Shown here in pieces: positions 42,858-52,429 of a stretch of 64,000 nt of DNA (positions are counted from its first letter, which is position 1; the number at the start of each line of letters is the position of its first letter). The position numbers were made by a program, and so were the translations under genes. The notes below the pieces were generated by a model. It was not told the DNA's origin. It ran no database searches and saw only the letters and a program-made list of their open reading frames with translations. The stretch covers positions 6,559 to 70,558 of the forward strand of contig UQGU01000005.1 of the NCBI GenBank assembly GCA_900540635.1, read 5' to 3'. This stretch comes from an uncultured Eubacteriales bacterium. GTDB lineage: Bacteria; Bacillota; Clostridia; Oscillospirales; Oscillospiraceae.

Positions 42858-45191
42858 ATGAGTTACAACTGCACAAATATTCTCAAATGGACCGAAGCCC
42901 AGCTGAAATACACCTACGATGTCACCCTCCAGGAGGCTACCCCTCAGGAGCTCCACGAGGCACTGGGCGAGGCCGTTATGATGGCCATTTCCGACAACTG
43001 GAGCAGCAGCAAGAAAGCCCGGCTGCAGCAGCGGAAGGCCTATTATTTTTCTGCCGAGTACCTGATCGGCCGTCTGGTCTATTCCAATCTGTACAATCTG
43101 GGCATTCTGGACGAGATGAAGCAGCTCTTTGCCGCCCAGGGCGTGGACCTGGCCGTGCTGGAAGAGATTGAGGACGCCGCTCTGGGCAACGGCGGCCTGG
43201 GTAGACTGGCTGCCTGCTTCCTGGACAGCGCTGCCTCCTGCGACATCCCCCTGTCCGGCTACGGCCTGCGGTATAAGTTCGGCCTGTTCAAGCAGAGCTT
43301 CGATGACCAGGGCAGCCAGAAGGAGAACGCGGACGACTGGACCAAGTTCGGCGACCCCTGGTCCTACCGCCGGTACAACCACACCGTGAAAGTCAAGTTC
43401 CCGGACCATACCGTCCTGGCTGTGCCCTATGATGTGCCCGTCATCGGCTATGGCACCCACAATATCAATACCCTGCGCCTGTGGCAGTGCGAGGCCGAGG
43501 AAGAACTGGATTTCAGTGCTTTCAACGACCAGGATTACCTGCGGGCTTTGGACCAGAAGAACAAGGCCGAGGATATCACCCGTGTTCTCTACCCCAATGA
43601 TTCCACCTGGGAGGGCAAGCGTCTGCGCATCAAGCAGCAGTATGTGCTGTCCTCTGCCTCTCTGCAGGATATGCTGCGGACCTTCAAGACTGCCCACGGC
43701 AATGACCTGAGCCGCTTCGCCGACTACTATGCCGTGCAGCTGAACGATACCCATCCCGCCATGTCCATCCCCGAGCTCATCCGTCTGCTGATGGATGAGG
43801 GCATGGACTTCGACCAGAGCTTCTCCATCGCCCAGCGCACCTTCTCCTACACCAACCACACCGTCATGTCCGAGGCCCTGGAAAAGTGGCCCCTGGATCT
43901 GCTGGGCTCCGTTGTCCCCGAGATCGTGGACATCATCCGCCGCATTGACGAAAAGCTCCAGCGGGAGCATCCGGGCCTGTTTATCATCAAGGACAACACC
44001 GCCCATATGGCAAACCTGTCTGTCTACGTTAGCAGCTATGTCAACGGCGTGGCCGAGATCCACAGCCAGATTCTGAAGGACGACCTGTTCCACGACTGGT
44101 ATCAGGTCTACCCCGATCGCTTCCAGAACAAGACCAACGGCGTCACCCCCCGGCGCTGGATGGGCCTGTGCAACCCCGAGCTGACCCAGATGCTGAAATA
44201 CCGCATCGGCGGTGACTTCCTGAAGGACCTGGATAAGCTCTCCGAGCTGAAGCCCATGATCGATGAGGATATGGTCCGCCAGTTCAACGCCATCAAGCGC
44301 CAGAAGAAGGAGCAGCTGTGCAAGGTCATCGCCGAGAAGGAAGGCGTGCAGCTGAACCCGGACTTCATCTTTGACGTTCAGATAAAGCGGCTCCATGAGT
44401 ACAAGCGTCAGCTGATGAATGCCCTGTCCATTGTGGATATCTATTTCCGCCTGAAAAACGGCGAGCTGACCGACTTCCGGCCCACCGTGTATATCTTCGG
44501 CGCCAAGTCTGCCCCCGGCTATGCCCGGGCCAAGGCCATTATCCGCTATATCAACCGGATCGCCAAGCTGATCAACAACGACCCCGCTGTGTCCGACAAG
44601 CTGAAGGTGGTCTTTGTTCAGAACTACAATTGCTCCTATGCCGAGCATATCATCCCCGCTGCCGATATCTCCGAGCAGATCTCTCCTGCGGGCACCGAGG
44701 CTTCCGGCACCGGCAACATGAAGCTGATGCTCAACGGTGCCGTCACCCTGGGCACCCTGGACGGGGCCAATGTGGAGATTGCCCAGGAGGCCGGTATGGA
44801 CAACGAGTATATCTTCGGCCATACCGTCCAGGAGATCAACAATGCCAAGGACAGCTACTGTGCCCGGAGCATTTACGACACCGACAGCCACCTGCACCGC
44901 GCCATCGACACATTGGTTGACGGCACCGTGCCCACGGACGATGCCCAGAAAGAGCTGCACCACGCTCTGCTGGATGGCGCTTCCTGGCACAAGGCGGACA
45001 ACTATTTCGTCCTGCTGGACTACGCCTCCTATATGGATGCCAAGCTGCGGGTGAACCGCGACTATGCCGACCGGCTGGCCTTTGGCCGCAAGTGCCTGGA
45101 GAACGTGGCCTCCGGCTCCAAGTTCTCCTCTGACCGCACCATCCGCCAGTACGCAGACGAGATCTGGCACATCAAGCCCGTAAAGTTCTAA
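42858..45191 (+). CDS. glgP: Glycogen/starch phosphorylase
   Basis: A 777-residue alpha-glucan phosphorylase. KRLHEYKRQLMN and the PLP-lysine region EASGTGNMKLMLNGA are present, as is the N-terminal ALGNGGLGRLAACFLDS. It releases glucose-1-phosphate from glycogen or maltodextrin. ATG 42858 is taken, with TTGGAG seven bases before; ATG 42852 two codons earlier is too close to that site. Single gene with its own promoter and a strong terminator. Confidence 0.96.
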   Translation: MSYNCTNILKWTEAQLKYTYDVTLQEATPQELHEALGEAVMMAISDNWSSSKKARLQQRKAYYFSAEYLIGRLVYSNLYNLGILDEMKQLFAAQGVDLAVLEEIEDAALGNGGLGRLAACFLDSAASCDIPLSGYGLRYKFGLFKQSFDDQGSQKENADDWTKFGDPWSYRRYNHTVKVKFPDHTVLAVPYDVPVIGYGTHNINTLRLWQCEAEEELDFSAFNDQDYLRALDQKNKAEDITRVLYPNDSTWEGKRLRIKQQYVLSSASLQDMLRTFKTAHGNDLSRFADYYAVQLNDTHPAMSIPELIRLLMDEGMDFDQSFSIAQRTFSYTNHTVMSEALEKWPLDLLGSVVPEIVDIIRRIDEKLQREHPGLFIIKDNTAHMANLSVYVSSYVNGVAEIHSQILKDDLFHDWYQVYPDRFQNKTNGVTPRRWMGLCNPELTQMLKYRIGGDFLKDLDKLSELKPMIDEDMVRQFNAIKRQKKEQLCKVIAEKEGVQLNPDFIFDVQIKRLHEYKRQLMNALSIVDIYFRLKNGELTDFRPTVYIFGAKSAPGYARAKAIIRYINRIAKLINNDPAVSDKLKVVFVQNYNCSYAEHIIPAADISEQISPAGTEASGTGNMKLMLNGAVTLGTLDGANVEIAQEAGMDNEYIFGHTVQEINNAKDSYCARSIYDTDSHLHRAIDTLVDGTVPTDDAQKELHHALLDGASWHKADNYFVLLDYASYMDAKLRVNRDYADRLAFGRKCLENVASGSKFSSDRTIRQYADEIWHIKPVKF

Positions 45192-45200
45192 AAAAACCAC

Positions 45201-45250
45201 AAAAATGTCATTGCGTACCGGCGCGCCCGCCGCGCAATGACATTTTTTTT
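45201..45250 (+). terminator. Terminator of glgP
   Basis: AAAAATGTCATTGCG and complement form a 15-bp stem around a GC-rich loop, followed by eight T. Confidence 0.9.
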
Positions 45251-45273
45251 AGGCGTAACAAAGGAGAAAAAAC

Positions 45274-46386
45274 ATGGCCTATAAGCTTCTGGTCATTAAC
45301 CCCGGCTCTACCTCCACCAAGGTAAGCTATTTTGAAAACGAGAAGAATGTGTTCACCGAGAGCATCTTTCATGATGCCCCGGAGCTGCTGAAATACCCCA
45401 CCACCAATGACCAGCTGCCTATGCGCCGGCAGGTACTGCTGGACTTTTTGAAGGAGCACGGCATTGACCCCAAGCAGATCGATGTCTTCGTAGGCCGGGG
45501 CGGCTGCGCCTATTCCCAGCAGGCGGGGGTCATGACCATCGATGAAAAACTGGTGGAGGACACCGCGGCGGATTGCGGCGGCAGCGACCATCCGGCAAAG
45601 CTGGGCGTGATGCTGGCCTATGACCTGTGCCGGACCTACGGCGGCAAAATGTACACCGTAAACCCCACCAATGTGGACGAGCTCTGCGACTATGCCCGGC
45701 CCACGGGTATTGCGGGGCTGTACCGCCGGGCCCAGACCCATGTGCTCAATCAGAAGGGCATTGCGGCCATCCACGCAAAGAAGCTGGGCAAGGGGTATGA
45801 GGACCTGAATCTCATCGTCTGCCATGTGGACGGCGGCATTACCGTCACCGCCCACAGCCACGGCAGAATGATCGACAGCACCGAGGGCGCCGGCGGCGAC
45901 GGTCCCTTCACTCCCACCCGCCTGGGCTCCATCCCTGTTATGGAGGTGCTGCAATACCTGGACGAGGGGCATACCACCGCTGAAATGCGGGCCATGCTGT
46001 CCCGCTCCGGCGGCTTTGTCAGCCACTTCGGCACCTCGGATGCTTCCAAGGTACACGCTCTGGTAGAGGCCGGAGACCCCAAGGCCACCACCATCTGGAA
46101 TACCGTGATCTATCAGCTGTGCAAGTCCATCGGCGGCATGGCCGCCGTGCTGGAGGGCAAGGTGGACGGCATTCTCCTGACCGGCGGGCTCATGCGCTAT
46201 GACGATATCCTCCGGGGCGTGGAGCAGCGCTGCGGCTGGATTGCTCCCGTATCGGTCTATCCCGGCGAATGCGAGCAGGAGGCTATGGCCGATGCGGTTC
46301 TCGCCGTGCTGCGGGGAGAGGCGAAGGCCAATACTTATACAGGCAAGCCGGTGTTTTCGGGCTTCCCCTGGGAGCGGGAGGCGTAA
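45274..46386 (+). CDS. buk: Butyrate kinase
   Basis: A 370-residue acetokinase-family enzyme. The N-terminal phosphate motif LLVINPGSTSTKVSYFENEK and HVDGGITVTAHSHGRMIDST are typical of Buk. It interconverts butyryl phosphate and butyrate with ATP. Its usual partner ptb is not adjacent. The next gene, an MBOAT acyltransferase, starts on the base after the stop, with its Shine-Dalgarno (GGGAGG) inside buk, so the two are translated from one mRNA. Confidence 0.93.
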   Translation: MAYKLLVINPGSTSTKVSYFENEKNVFTESIFHDAPELLKYPTTNDQLPMRRQVLLDFLKEHGIDPKQIDVFVGRGGCAYSQQAGVMTIDEKLVEDTAADCGGSDHPAKLGVMLAYDLCRTYGGKMYTVNPTNVDELCDYARPTGIAGLYRRAQTHVLNQKGIAAIHAKKLGKGYEDLNLIVCHVDGGITVTAHSHGRMIDSTEGAGGDGPFTPTRLGSIPVMEVLQYLDEGHTTAEMRAMLSRSGGFVSHFGTSDASKVHALVEAGDPKATTIWNTVIYQLCKSIGGMAAVLEGKVDGILLTGGLMRYDDILRGVEQRCGWIAPVSVYPGECEQEAMADAVLAVLRGEAKANTYTGKPVFSGFPWEREA

Positions 46387-47883
46387 ATGCTCTTCAACTC
46401 CCTGAAATTCCTGATTTTCTTCCCGGCAGTGGTGCTGCTCTATTTTGTATTGCCCAAAAGGGTGCGCAATCTGTGGCTGCTGGTTGCCAGCTATGTGTTT
46501 TACATGGGCTGGAACGCCAAATATGTGGTGCTGCTGTTCACCTCTACCCTGATCACCTACCTCAGCGGCCTGCTGCTGGAGCGGGTCAAGGACAGTGACC
46601 GGCCCGAAACAAAAAAGACTGCCCTGAAAAAATGGGTGGTGGCGGTGTCCTTCCTGCTGAATCTGGGCATTCTGTTCTATTTCAAGTATGTCAATTTCTT
46701 CCTGGATACTCTGGGGGCTGCGGCCTCTCTGGTGGGGCTGACCCTGAATGTTCCGAAATTCGACATCCTGCTGCCCGTTGGCATTTCCTTCTTTACCTTC
46801 CAGGCTTTGAGCTATACCGTGGACGTGTACCGGGGGGAGATCGGCGCGGAGAAGAACTTCCTGCGCTATGCCCTTTTTGTCTCCTTCTTCCCCCAGCTGG
46901 TGGCGGGGCCCATTGAGCGGAGCAAGAACCTTTTGCAGCAGTTGGATACCCCCAAAAGCTTCGATTTTGACCGGGCCAGAGAGGGCTTTGTGCTGATGCT
47001 CTGGGGCTATTTCCTGAAAATCGTCCTGGCGGACCGGATCGCTATCTTTGTGGATACGGTCTATGGGGATATCGCGGCCTTCCCCGGCTGGTATCTTATC
47101 GCGGCCACGGTGCTCTTTGCCGTGCAGATCTACTGCGACTTCGGCGGCTATTCCACCATTGCCATGGGTGCGGCCAAAATTCTGGGCATCGAGCTTATGG
47201 AGAATTTCGATGCGCCGTACCTCTCCTCCTCGGTTTCCCAGTTCTGGCGGCGGTGGCATATCTCCCTGACCTCCTGGTTCAAGGACTACCTCTATATTCC
47301 CTTGGGCGGCAGCCGAAAGGGCAAGCTGCGCAAGTACATCAATAAGATGATCGTCTTTCTGGTCAGCGGCTTATGGCATGGAGCGGATGCCACCTTCGTC
47401 ATCTGGGGCGGCCTGAACGGCCTCTATCAGGTCTTGGGCGAGGCTCTGGCCCCGGCCCGGGACAAGGCCTGCATTCACCTGGGGCTCCACCGGGAGAAAG
47501 CGTGCCACAAAATCGCCCAGGGGATCATCACCTTCCTGCTCATCGACTTTTCCTGGATTTTCTTCCGGGCTGCCGATTTCACCCAGGCGGTCAGCGCCAT
47601 CCGCTCGATCTTCACGGCGGCAAACCCCTGGGTGCTCTTCAATGGTTCATTGTATGGCTGCGGGCTGGACCGGAAGAATTTCACCCTGATGCTGCTGGGC
47701 ATTGGCCTGCTGTTTTTGGCGGACCTGTGCAAGCGCCGGGGCATGGCGCTCCACCGGGTGCTGCTGGGGCAGGACTGGTGGGCCAGGATCGTACTGATCG
47801 CCGCCGCCATTCTGGCCCTGCTGGTTTTCGGCAAATGGGGCCCTGGCTTCAATCAGGCCAGCTTTATCTATTTCCAGTTCTAG
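46387..47883 (+). CDS. MBOAT-family O-acyltransferase (DltB/AlgI type)
   Basis: A 498-residue protein with about eleven hydrophobic helices. The MBOAT core is clear: QFWRRWHISLTSWFKDYLYI, PLGGSRKG, and the catalytic His in SGLWHGADATFVIWGGLNG. Such proteins pass acyl groups across the membrane onto extracellular polymers. The next gene encodes an SGNH-like protein, and this pair mirrors AlgI with AlgJ/AlgX and DltB with DltD. The acyl group and polymer are unknown. Confidence 0.9.
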   Translation: MLFNSLKFLIFFPAVVLLYFVLPKRVRNLWLLVASYVFYMGWNAKYVVLLFTSTLITYLSGLLLERVKDSDRPETKKTALKKWVVAVSFLLNLGILFYFKYVNFFLDTLGAAASLVGLTLNVPKFDILLPVGISFFTFQALSYTVDVYRGEIGAEKNFLRYALFVSFFPQLVAGPIERSKNLLQQLDTPKSFDFDRAREGFVLMLWGYFLKIVLADRIAIFVDTVYGDIAAFPGWYLIAATVLFAVQIYCDFGGYSTIAMGAAKILGIELMENFDAPYLSSSVSQFWRRWHISLTSWFKDYLYIPLGGSRKGKLRKYINKMIVFLVSGLWHGADATFVIWGGLNGLYQVLGEALAPARDKACIHLGLHREKACHKIAQGIITFLLIDFSWIFFRAADFTQAVSAIRSIFTAANPWVLFNGSLYGCGLDRKNFTLMLLGIGLLFLADLCKRRGMALHRVLLGQDWWARIVLIAAAILALLVFGKWGPGFNQASFIYFQF

Positions 47884-47893
47884 GAGGGCGGCC

Positions 47894-48877
47894 ATGAAGA
47901 AAAGAAACATTCTGAGCTGCCTGGCCGTTCTGGTTCTGGTGGCCCTGGGCATTGCCCGGCTGAACGTCCTGCTGCGGCCGGTGGATACGGATTCCCCGGT
48001 GACCGCCATTGAGACCTTCCACACCCTGCCGGAAAATTCCGTGGAGGTTATGGGCTTTGGCTCCAGCCACATGTGGCTGGGCCTGGACACCATGACCATG
48101 TATGATGATTACGGCATCGGGGCCTATAATTACGGCTGCAACTGGCAGGAACTGAATACTACCCTGCTGTTTTTGAAGGACGCTCTGCGCACCCAGCACC
48201 CCAAGGTGGTGCTCATCGACACCTTCAATGTGAACACCTGGAAGCAGGACATGAATATGGATGGGGAGATCTACTATACCACCGCCATCCCCTGGATGAA
48301 GGACAAGCTGACCTATCTGCGCCAGAGCTTCGGCCCCTATCACAAAGAGCGGTATCTTTCCTATTTCATGCCCCTGGCCGCATTCCATGAGAACTGGGTC
48401 AATCTGTCCGAAGCGTCCTTCCGCAGCCCGGCCCAGAGCGGGGATGACTATCGGAAAACCATGGGTTACTCCGTTTCCGGTGCCGTGACCCCTGTGGAAA
48501 TTCCGGACCAGACACTTCTGCCCCAGCAGCCCCTCCAGGATGAAGCAGCCATGCTGCTGGCTGAGATCGTGGAGCTGTGCCAGGAAAACGGCATTCAGCC
48601 GGTGCTCTGCACCATCCCCTGGCAGGGAACCAACGTCTATGCGGACTACCTGCGTTCCTTTGCCGAGGCCTACGGGTGCAGTTATGTTAACCTATATGAC
48701 CATATAGAGGAAATGGGCCTGGATGAGGCCTCGGATTTCAGCGACACCGGCCACCTGAACGCCTCCGGAGCCGCCAAGATCGCCCGGTATATGGGGGCCT
48801 ATCTGAAAGCAAATTATTCCCTCACCGATTTCCGCACCCGGCAGGACAACCTGTGGGAGCAGGCGAAAGAAAGATAA
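47894..48877 (+). CDS. SGNH-hydrolase-like secreted protein (AlgJ/AlgX or DltD analogue)
   Basis: A 327-residue protein with an N-terminal membrane anchor (about 6-26). The SGNH nucleophile block is GFGSSHMWLG, and the C-terminal Asp-His pair is in DFSDTGHLNASGA. It is ten bases downstream of the MBOAT gene, with GGAGGGC upstream. By analogy it would take the acyl group from the MBOAT protein and load it on an extracellular polysaccharide or teichoic acid. The exact substrate is not deducible. Confidence 0.75.
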   Translation: MKKRNILSCLAVLVLVALGIARLNVLLRPVDTDSPVTAIETFHTLPENSVEVMGFGSSHMWLGLDTMTMYDDYGIGAYNYGCNWQELNTTLLFLKDALRTQHPKVVLIDTFNVNTWKQDMNMDGEIYYTTAIPWMKDKLTYLRQSFGPYHKERYLSYFMPLAAFHENWVNLSEASFRSPAQSGDDYRKTMGYSVSGAVTPVEIPDQTLLPQQPLQDEAAMLLAEIVELCQENGIQPVLCTIPWQGTNVYADYLRSFAEAYGCSYVNLYDHIEEMGLDEASDFSDTGHLNASGAAKIARYMGAYLKANYSLTDFRTRQDNLWEQAKER

Positions 48878-48884
48878 ACATGAA

Positions 48885-48918
48885 AAAACAGGGACGGCTG
48901 AATTGCCGCCCCTGTTTT
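48885..48918. terminator. Terminator between SGNH gene and InlB-repeat gene
   Basis: AAAACAGGGACGGC and GCCGCCCCTGTTTT pair with one mismatch; A-rich left and T-rich right, so usable in both directions. Confidence 0.82.
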
Positions 48919-48930
48919 GGTTTTCCGGAG

Positions 48931-50805
48931 TTACTTCCGCTTCTGAATGCCCAATGCAGCCAGGCCCACGGTGCTGAAGCTCAGCACGGCCAGGGCAAGG
49001 CCCGGCAGGGCGGGGTCGGCGGTTTTGGGATTGGTCTTATCGGCCACAGCGAACTTGGCATAGACGGTCTTGTTTCCGTCCATGCGCACATAGCCCACCC
49101 GGCTGGCCCGGGTCAGGTTCTTGTCGGTATACCAGCCCACGAAATAGTAGCCGGACTTGGTGGGCTTGTAGCTGCCGAGATATACCAGGCTTCCGTCCGG
49201 AGCCTCCACGCTGTCGATCTTGGTGCCGCCGTTGGTCTCGAAGGTCAGGGTGAACAGCTGGGTCCACTTGGCGTACAGGGTGGTGTTTGCGGTTACGGCC
49301 TTGTCGAAGTCATATCTTGCGGTGCACTTCTCGTCCGTGTACCAGCCGTCAAAGCGCCAGCCCTTTGCGGTGGGATTTTCCGGCTTGGTGGCCTTGCCGC
49401 CGTTTTCCACCTTCTGGGGAGCGGGGGCAGTGCCGTGGCCGCCTACATTGAATGTCACGGTGTAGATTTCATCCCACTTGGCATACAGGGTGGTGTCCGC
49501 CGCAATGGGGGTATTGAAATCGAATTCCGTTGTGCAGGCCGCCGTGGTGTACCAGCCCCGGAAGACGTAGCCCTCGGCGGTGGGGTCGGCAGGCTTCGTG
49601 GCCTTGCCGTTCAGCTCCACGGTCTGGTCGGCAGGCACCGTGGCGTGGCCGTGACCGTTGGCGTCAAACTTCACGGTAAAAGCCTGTGCCCAGCGGGCAG
49701 TAAGCGTGATGTCCTGTGTGATCTGCGTTTTTTCGAAGACAAAGGCATCGCCAATGTAGTCGTCCTTTTCGTACCAGCCCTTGAAAATCCAACCCTTTTC
49801 GGTGGGGTCGGTGGGCCTTGTTGCATACTTGCCCTCTTCCACCTTCTCGTCAGCGGGCATGGTGCTCTTGCCATGGCCACCGTCCCGATAGGACACGGTA
49901 AAGTACTGGATCTTTTTCCAGTTGGCCGTATACTCCCGGTCTCCCTTGGAGCCGGTGGGAATGGTGACCTCCATCGTCGGTGCCGTCAGATCCGTTCCGG
50001 TCCAGCCGGTGAAGCGGTAGTCAGCCTTGGTTGGCTGGGGCAGGGTAATGTCGGCACTGTTTTCGGTATAGGTCTCCGGAGCGCCGGACATGGTGCCGCC
50101 ATCCAGAGTATATTTGATATGGTACGTGGTGACCAGCCTATCCAGCTGGAAAACATAGAAGCCGTCCTCAATACGCAGAGGCTCCTTCCCGTCCAGGGTA
50201 ACGGCGGGCTTCTCGGAAAGCTTATAGCCCTCCTCGCATTCCAGGTTGACCCAGAGTGTATAGGCCTGGGCGCCGAAAGTGCCGTCCGTAACCTCTGCGT
50301 CGTTTTCATCATGAATCTGCTTCCCGCCGATTTGGACACCCGTTGGCGTGGTAAGCTGGAAGCCGGATACAGGCTTTCCGTACGCATAACCGGCGGAGGT
50401 CAGGGCGACAGTGGGCAAAGTGCTCTCGTTCACGGTAATACTTAAGGTTTGGTCGCTTGTTGGCTCATAATTGGAGCCAGAGCCCGGTGCATAGTTAACG
50501 ATGATCTCCGTCTCCTGGTCCAGGGTAAGCCCAAGCCCGGAAACAAGCTCACTTGCTGAAATCTCTGCCACACCGTTATTCACACAGCGGGAGACTTTGT
50601 TCACGTCGTGGTGAACTACCACTTCACCGTTCGGTACATCTTCGCCGCCCGGCCCTTTCACGGAGAACGTTACCGTATCCGTATAGGTCCATGTGTCCTT
50701 CGTCAACGTAAGCGTTACTCCTTTTGTCTCATCCGCCGCCGCGGCAACGGGCAGGGCCAGCAGCAGCGTCAAAACCAGCAGCAGGCTCAAAATACGTCTT
50801 TTCAT
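48931..50805 (-). CDS. InlB B-repeat surface protein with wall-anchor-like tail
   Basis: A 624-residue exported protein. Signal peptide at residues 1-25 (cleavage near PVAAAADE). The N-terminal half is beta-rich and not recognised. From about residue 230 there are five Listeria-Bacteroides (InlB B / Flg_new) repeats, each ending in a GW...YAKW-type block. The C-terminus has NPKTADP, a hydrophobic helix and QKRK. That order matches a sortase signal, though the motif is not canonical LPxTG. Probably an adhesin or cell-surface display protein. Confidence 0.85.
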   Translation of the reverse strand: MKRRILSLLLVLTLLLALPVAAAADETKGVTLTLTKDTWTYTDTVTFSVKGPGGEDVPNGEVVVHHDVNKVSRCVNNGVAEISASELVSGLGLTLDQETEIIVNYAPGSGSNYEPTSDQTLSITVNESTLPTVALTSAGYAYGKPVSGFQLTTPTGVQIGGKQIHDENDAEVTDGTFGAQAYTLWVNLECEEGYKLSEKPAVTLDGKEPLRIEDGFYVFQLDRLVTTYHIKYTLDGGTMSGAPETYTENSADITLPQPTKADYRFTGWTGTDLTAPTMEVTIPTGSKGDREYTANWKKIQYFTVSYRDGGHGKSTMPADEKVEEGKYATRPTDPTEKGWIFKGWYEKDDYIGDAFVFEKTQITQDITLTARWAQAFTVKFDANGHGHATVPADQTVELNGKATKPADPTAEGYVFRGWYTTAACTTEFDFNTPIAADTTLYAKWDEIYTVTFNVGGHGTAPAPQKVENGGKATKPENPTAKGWRFDGWYTDEKCTARYDFDKAVTANTTLYAKWTQLFTLTFETNGGTKIDSVEAPDGSLVYLGSYKPTKSGYYFVGWYTDKNLTRASRVGYVRMDGNKTVYAKFAVADKTNPKTADPALPGLALAVLSFSTVGLAALGIQKRK

Positions 50806-50946
50806 AAAAAGCTACCTCCTTATTCGTCCTCAAAGCGTTTTAAGTAACTTTCTCTTTGCAAAATCAATATAGCACAGGTTCTACTTTTTCGCAAGAGGGT
50901 TCCGAAAATTTAAGAATTCCGTAAAGAAAAGCTACTATTAAAGCAT

Positions 50947-51122
50947 AAAAAACCTTCCCCTTCGGGGAAGGTGGCCCGCCGACAGGCGGGACGGATGAGG
51001 GGCGGCGGATGACAGAGCGGCATGCTGCTTACGCACATTTTTCCTACAGCTCCCGCCCGGAACGCCCCTCTTCCACCACCGCTTACAGCGGTGGTCCCCC
51101 TTCCCCGACGGGGAAGGTTTTT
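50947..51122. repeat. MITE-like element (family B, copy 2) overlapping the decarboxylase gene end
   Basis: The left end carries AACCTTCCCCTTCGGGGAAG and a GGATGAGGGG motif; the right end carries TTCCCCGACGGGGAAGG then TTTTT. The ends match the element at 34164-34377. Its right end forms the last 12 codons and stop of the decarboxylase-family gene. Confidence 0.75.
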
Positions 51123-52429
51123 ACTACTGTGACCTCTTCTATGCCGCAGCGGCGGAGGGCCTCCTGGGCGGCCTCGTCGATTTCCTCGCCGCACATGACG
51201 ATGGGCACCGCCGGGGGGCAGCTGACATTGGCCAGGGCCAGAATCCGGCCAAGGCTGTTTTCCACCGGAATCGTTTCCCGGGGGGCAAAGGCCGCCTGAC
51301 GGGGGGTACACGCAGCTTTTGGGCGGGCAAGGGCAATGGGCGGCATCTCCTGCCGCGCGCCCCGGGGCAGGGCGCAGAGGGCGGCGCGCAGGCGGTCCAG
51401 CTCCTCCGGGGTATTCCGGGGGGTGAGCATGAAGACGAGGAAATCCCTGTCTGCAAATTCGCAGAAAATACCCTGTCTTTCCAACATTTCCGCCATTTCT
51501 TCCCCGGAATAGCCGAATTTGGCAGCATGAACGGTGATTTTCAGGGGTTCCGCCCCCACCAGAGCAAAGCCGTGGGCCAGAAGCGCCTCTTTCAGGGCGG
51601 CAATGTGCGGGGCAAGGGCTGCAATGTCCCCGGGCAGGCGCTCCAAAAGCGGATTGGCCCCATCCAGGGACTGCAAAATCAGCCAGGATGGACTGGTGGA
51701 GCCAAAGAGGGCCATGGCGGCTTTGGCCTCCTCTGCGGTCCAGTCGGGACCCATATGCAGATAGGCCCCGCCGGTGAGCACCGGCAGCGTCTTGTGGGCA
51801 GAATCGCAGCACAGGTCCGCCCCCAGGTCCATTGGGTGCAGGGAGCGGGGCAGGAATTTCAGGTAAGCCCCGTGGGCATTGTCCACCAGCAGGGGCACCC
51901 CATACCGATGGCACACGCTCGCGATTTCCCCCACGGGGGCCAGATTGCCCAGGTAGTCCGGGCTCGTCAGATAGACGGCGAAGGGCTTTTCTTTTTCTTC
52001 CAGAATGGCCGCTTCCACGGTTTCGGCGGTGACGGGACAGCTTAAATAGCTGTCCCCAGCCCAGAGCCAGGAAATGGGAAAATCCAGCAGCACCGCCGTA
52101 TGGAGGAAGCTCTTGTGGGCATTCCGCCCCGCAAGGCATCTCCCCTTGCAGCCGGAGTGGGTATAGGCCAGATACAGCATGGCCCGAATGGCCAGACTGG
52201 AGCCCTCTGCGGAGTAGACCGTCCGGCAGCCGAAGAGCCGGGAGGCGTTTTCTTCGCTCCGGGCAAGGATGCCTTCCGGGTGGTACAGGTCGTCCGCCCC
52301 CCGAATCTCCGTGATGTCCAGGCTTTCACAGCCCAGTATCCCCCGGCCCTTGTGGCCCGGCATATGGAGCCGGACAGGGGCGGATGCGGCATAGGCCCGG
52401 ACGAAATCACAGACCGGTGTGGAAATCAC
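51083..52429 (-). CDS. Orn/Lys/Arg decarboxylase-family PLP enzyme
   Basis: A 448-residue fold-type I PLP enzyme. RLHMPGHKGRGILG, RGADDLYHPEG and the PLP-lysine block CCDSAHKTLPVLTGGAYLHM are the family marks, and the C-terminal domain is compact. Relatives decarboxylate lysine, arginine or ornithine, which leads to polyamines. The start is GTG 52429, whose GTGA overlaps the scfB stop; GGGAGG lies six bases before. The last 12 residues (KTFPVGEGGPPL) come from an inserted repeat, so the native C-terminus is lost or replaced. Confidence 0.85.
   Translation of the reverse strand: MISTPVCDFVRAYAASAPVRLHMPGHKGRGILGCESLDITEIRGADDLYHPEGILARSEENASRLFGCRTVYSAEGSSLAIRAMLYLAYTHSGCKGRCLAGRNAHKSFLHTAVLLDFPISWLWAGDSYLSCPVTAETVEAAILEEKEKPFAVYLTSPDYLGNLAPVGEIASVCHRYGVPLLVDNAHGAYLKFLPRSLHPMDLGADLCCDSAHKTLPVLTGGAYLHMGPDWTAEEAKAAMALFGSTSPSWLILQSLDGANPLLERLPGDIAALAPHIAALKEALLAHGFALVGAEPLKITVHAAKFGYSGEEMAEMLERQGIFCEFADRDFLVFMLTPRNTPEELDRLRAALCALPRGARQEMPPIALARPKAACTPRQAAFAPRETIPVENSLGRILALANVSCPPAVPIVMCGEEIDEAAQEALRRCGIEEVTVVKTFPVGEGGPPL

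Noticed and set aside
42687..47259. Two long minus-strand open frames opposite glgP, buk and the MBOAT gene
   Set aside because: Same antisense effect; the real genes on the plus strand have full motifs and ribosome sites.
50947..51122. A rho-independent terminator only, rather than a repeat element
   Set aside because: The same ends and inner GATGAGGGG block recur 17 kb away around a different centre, which a simple terminator would not explain.
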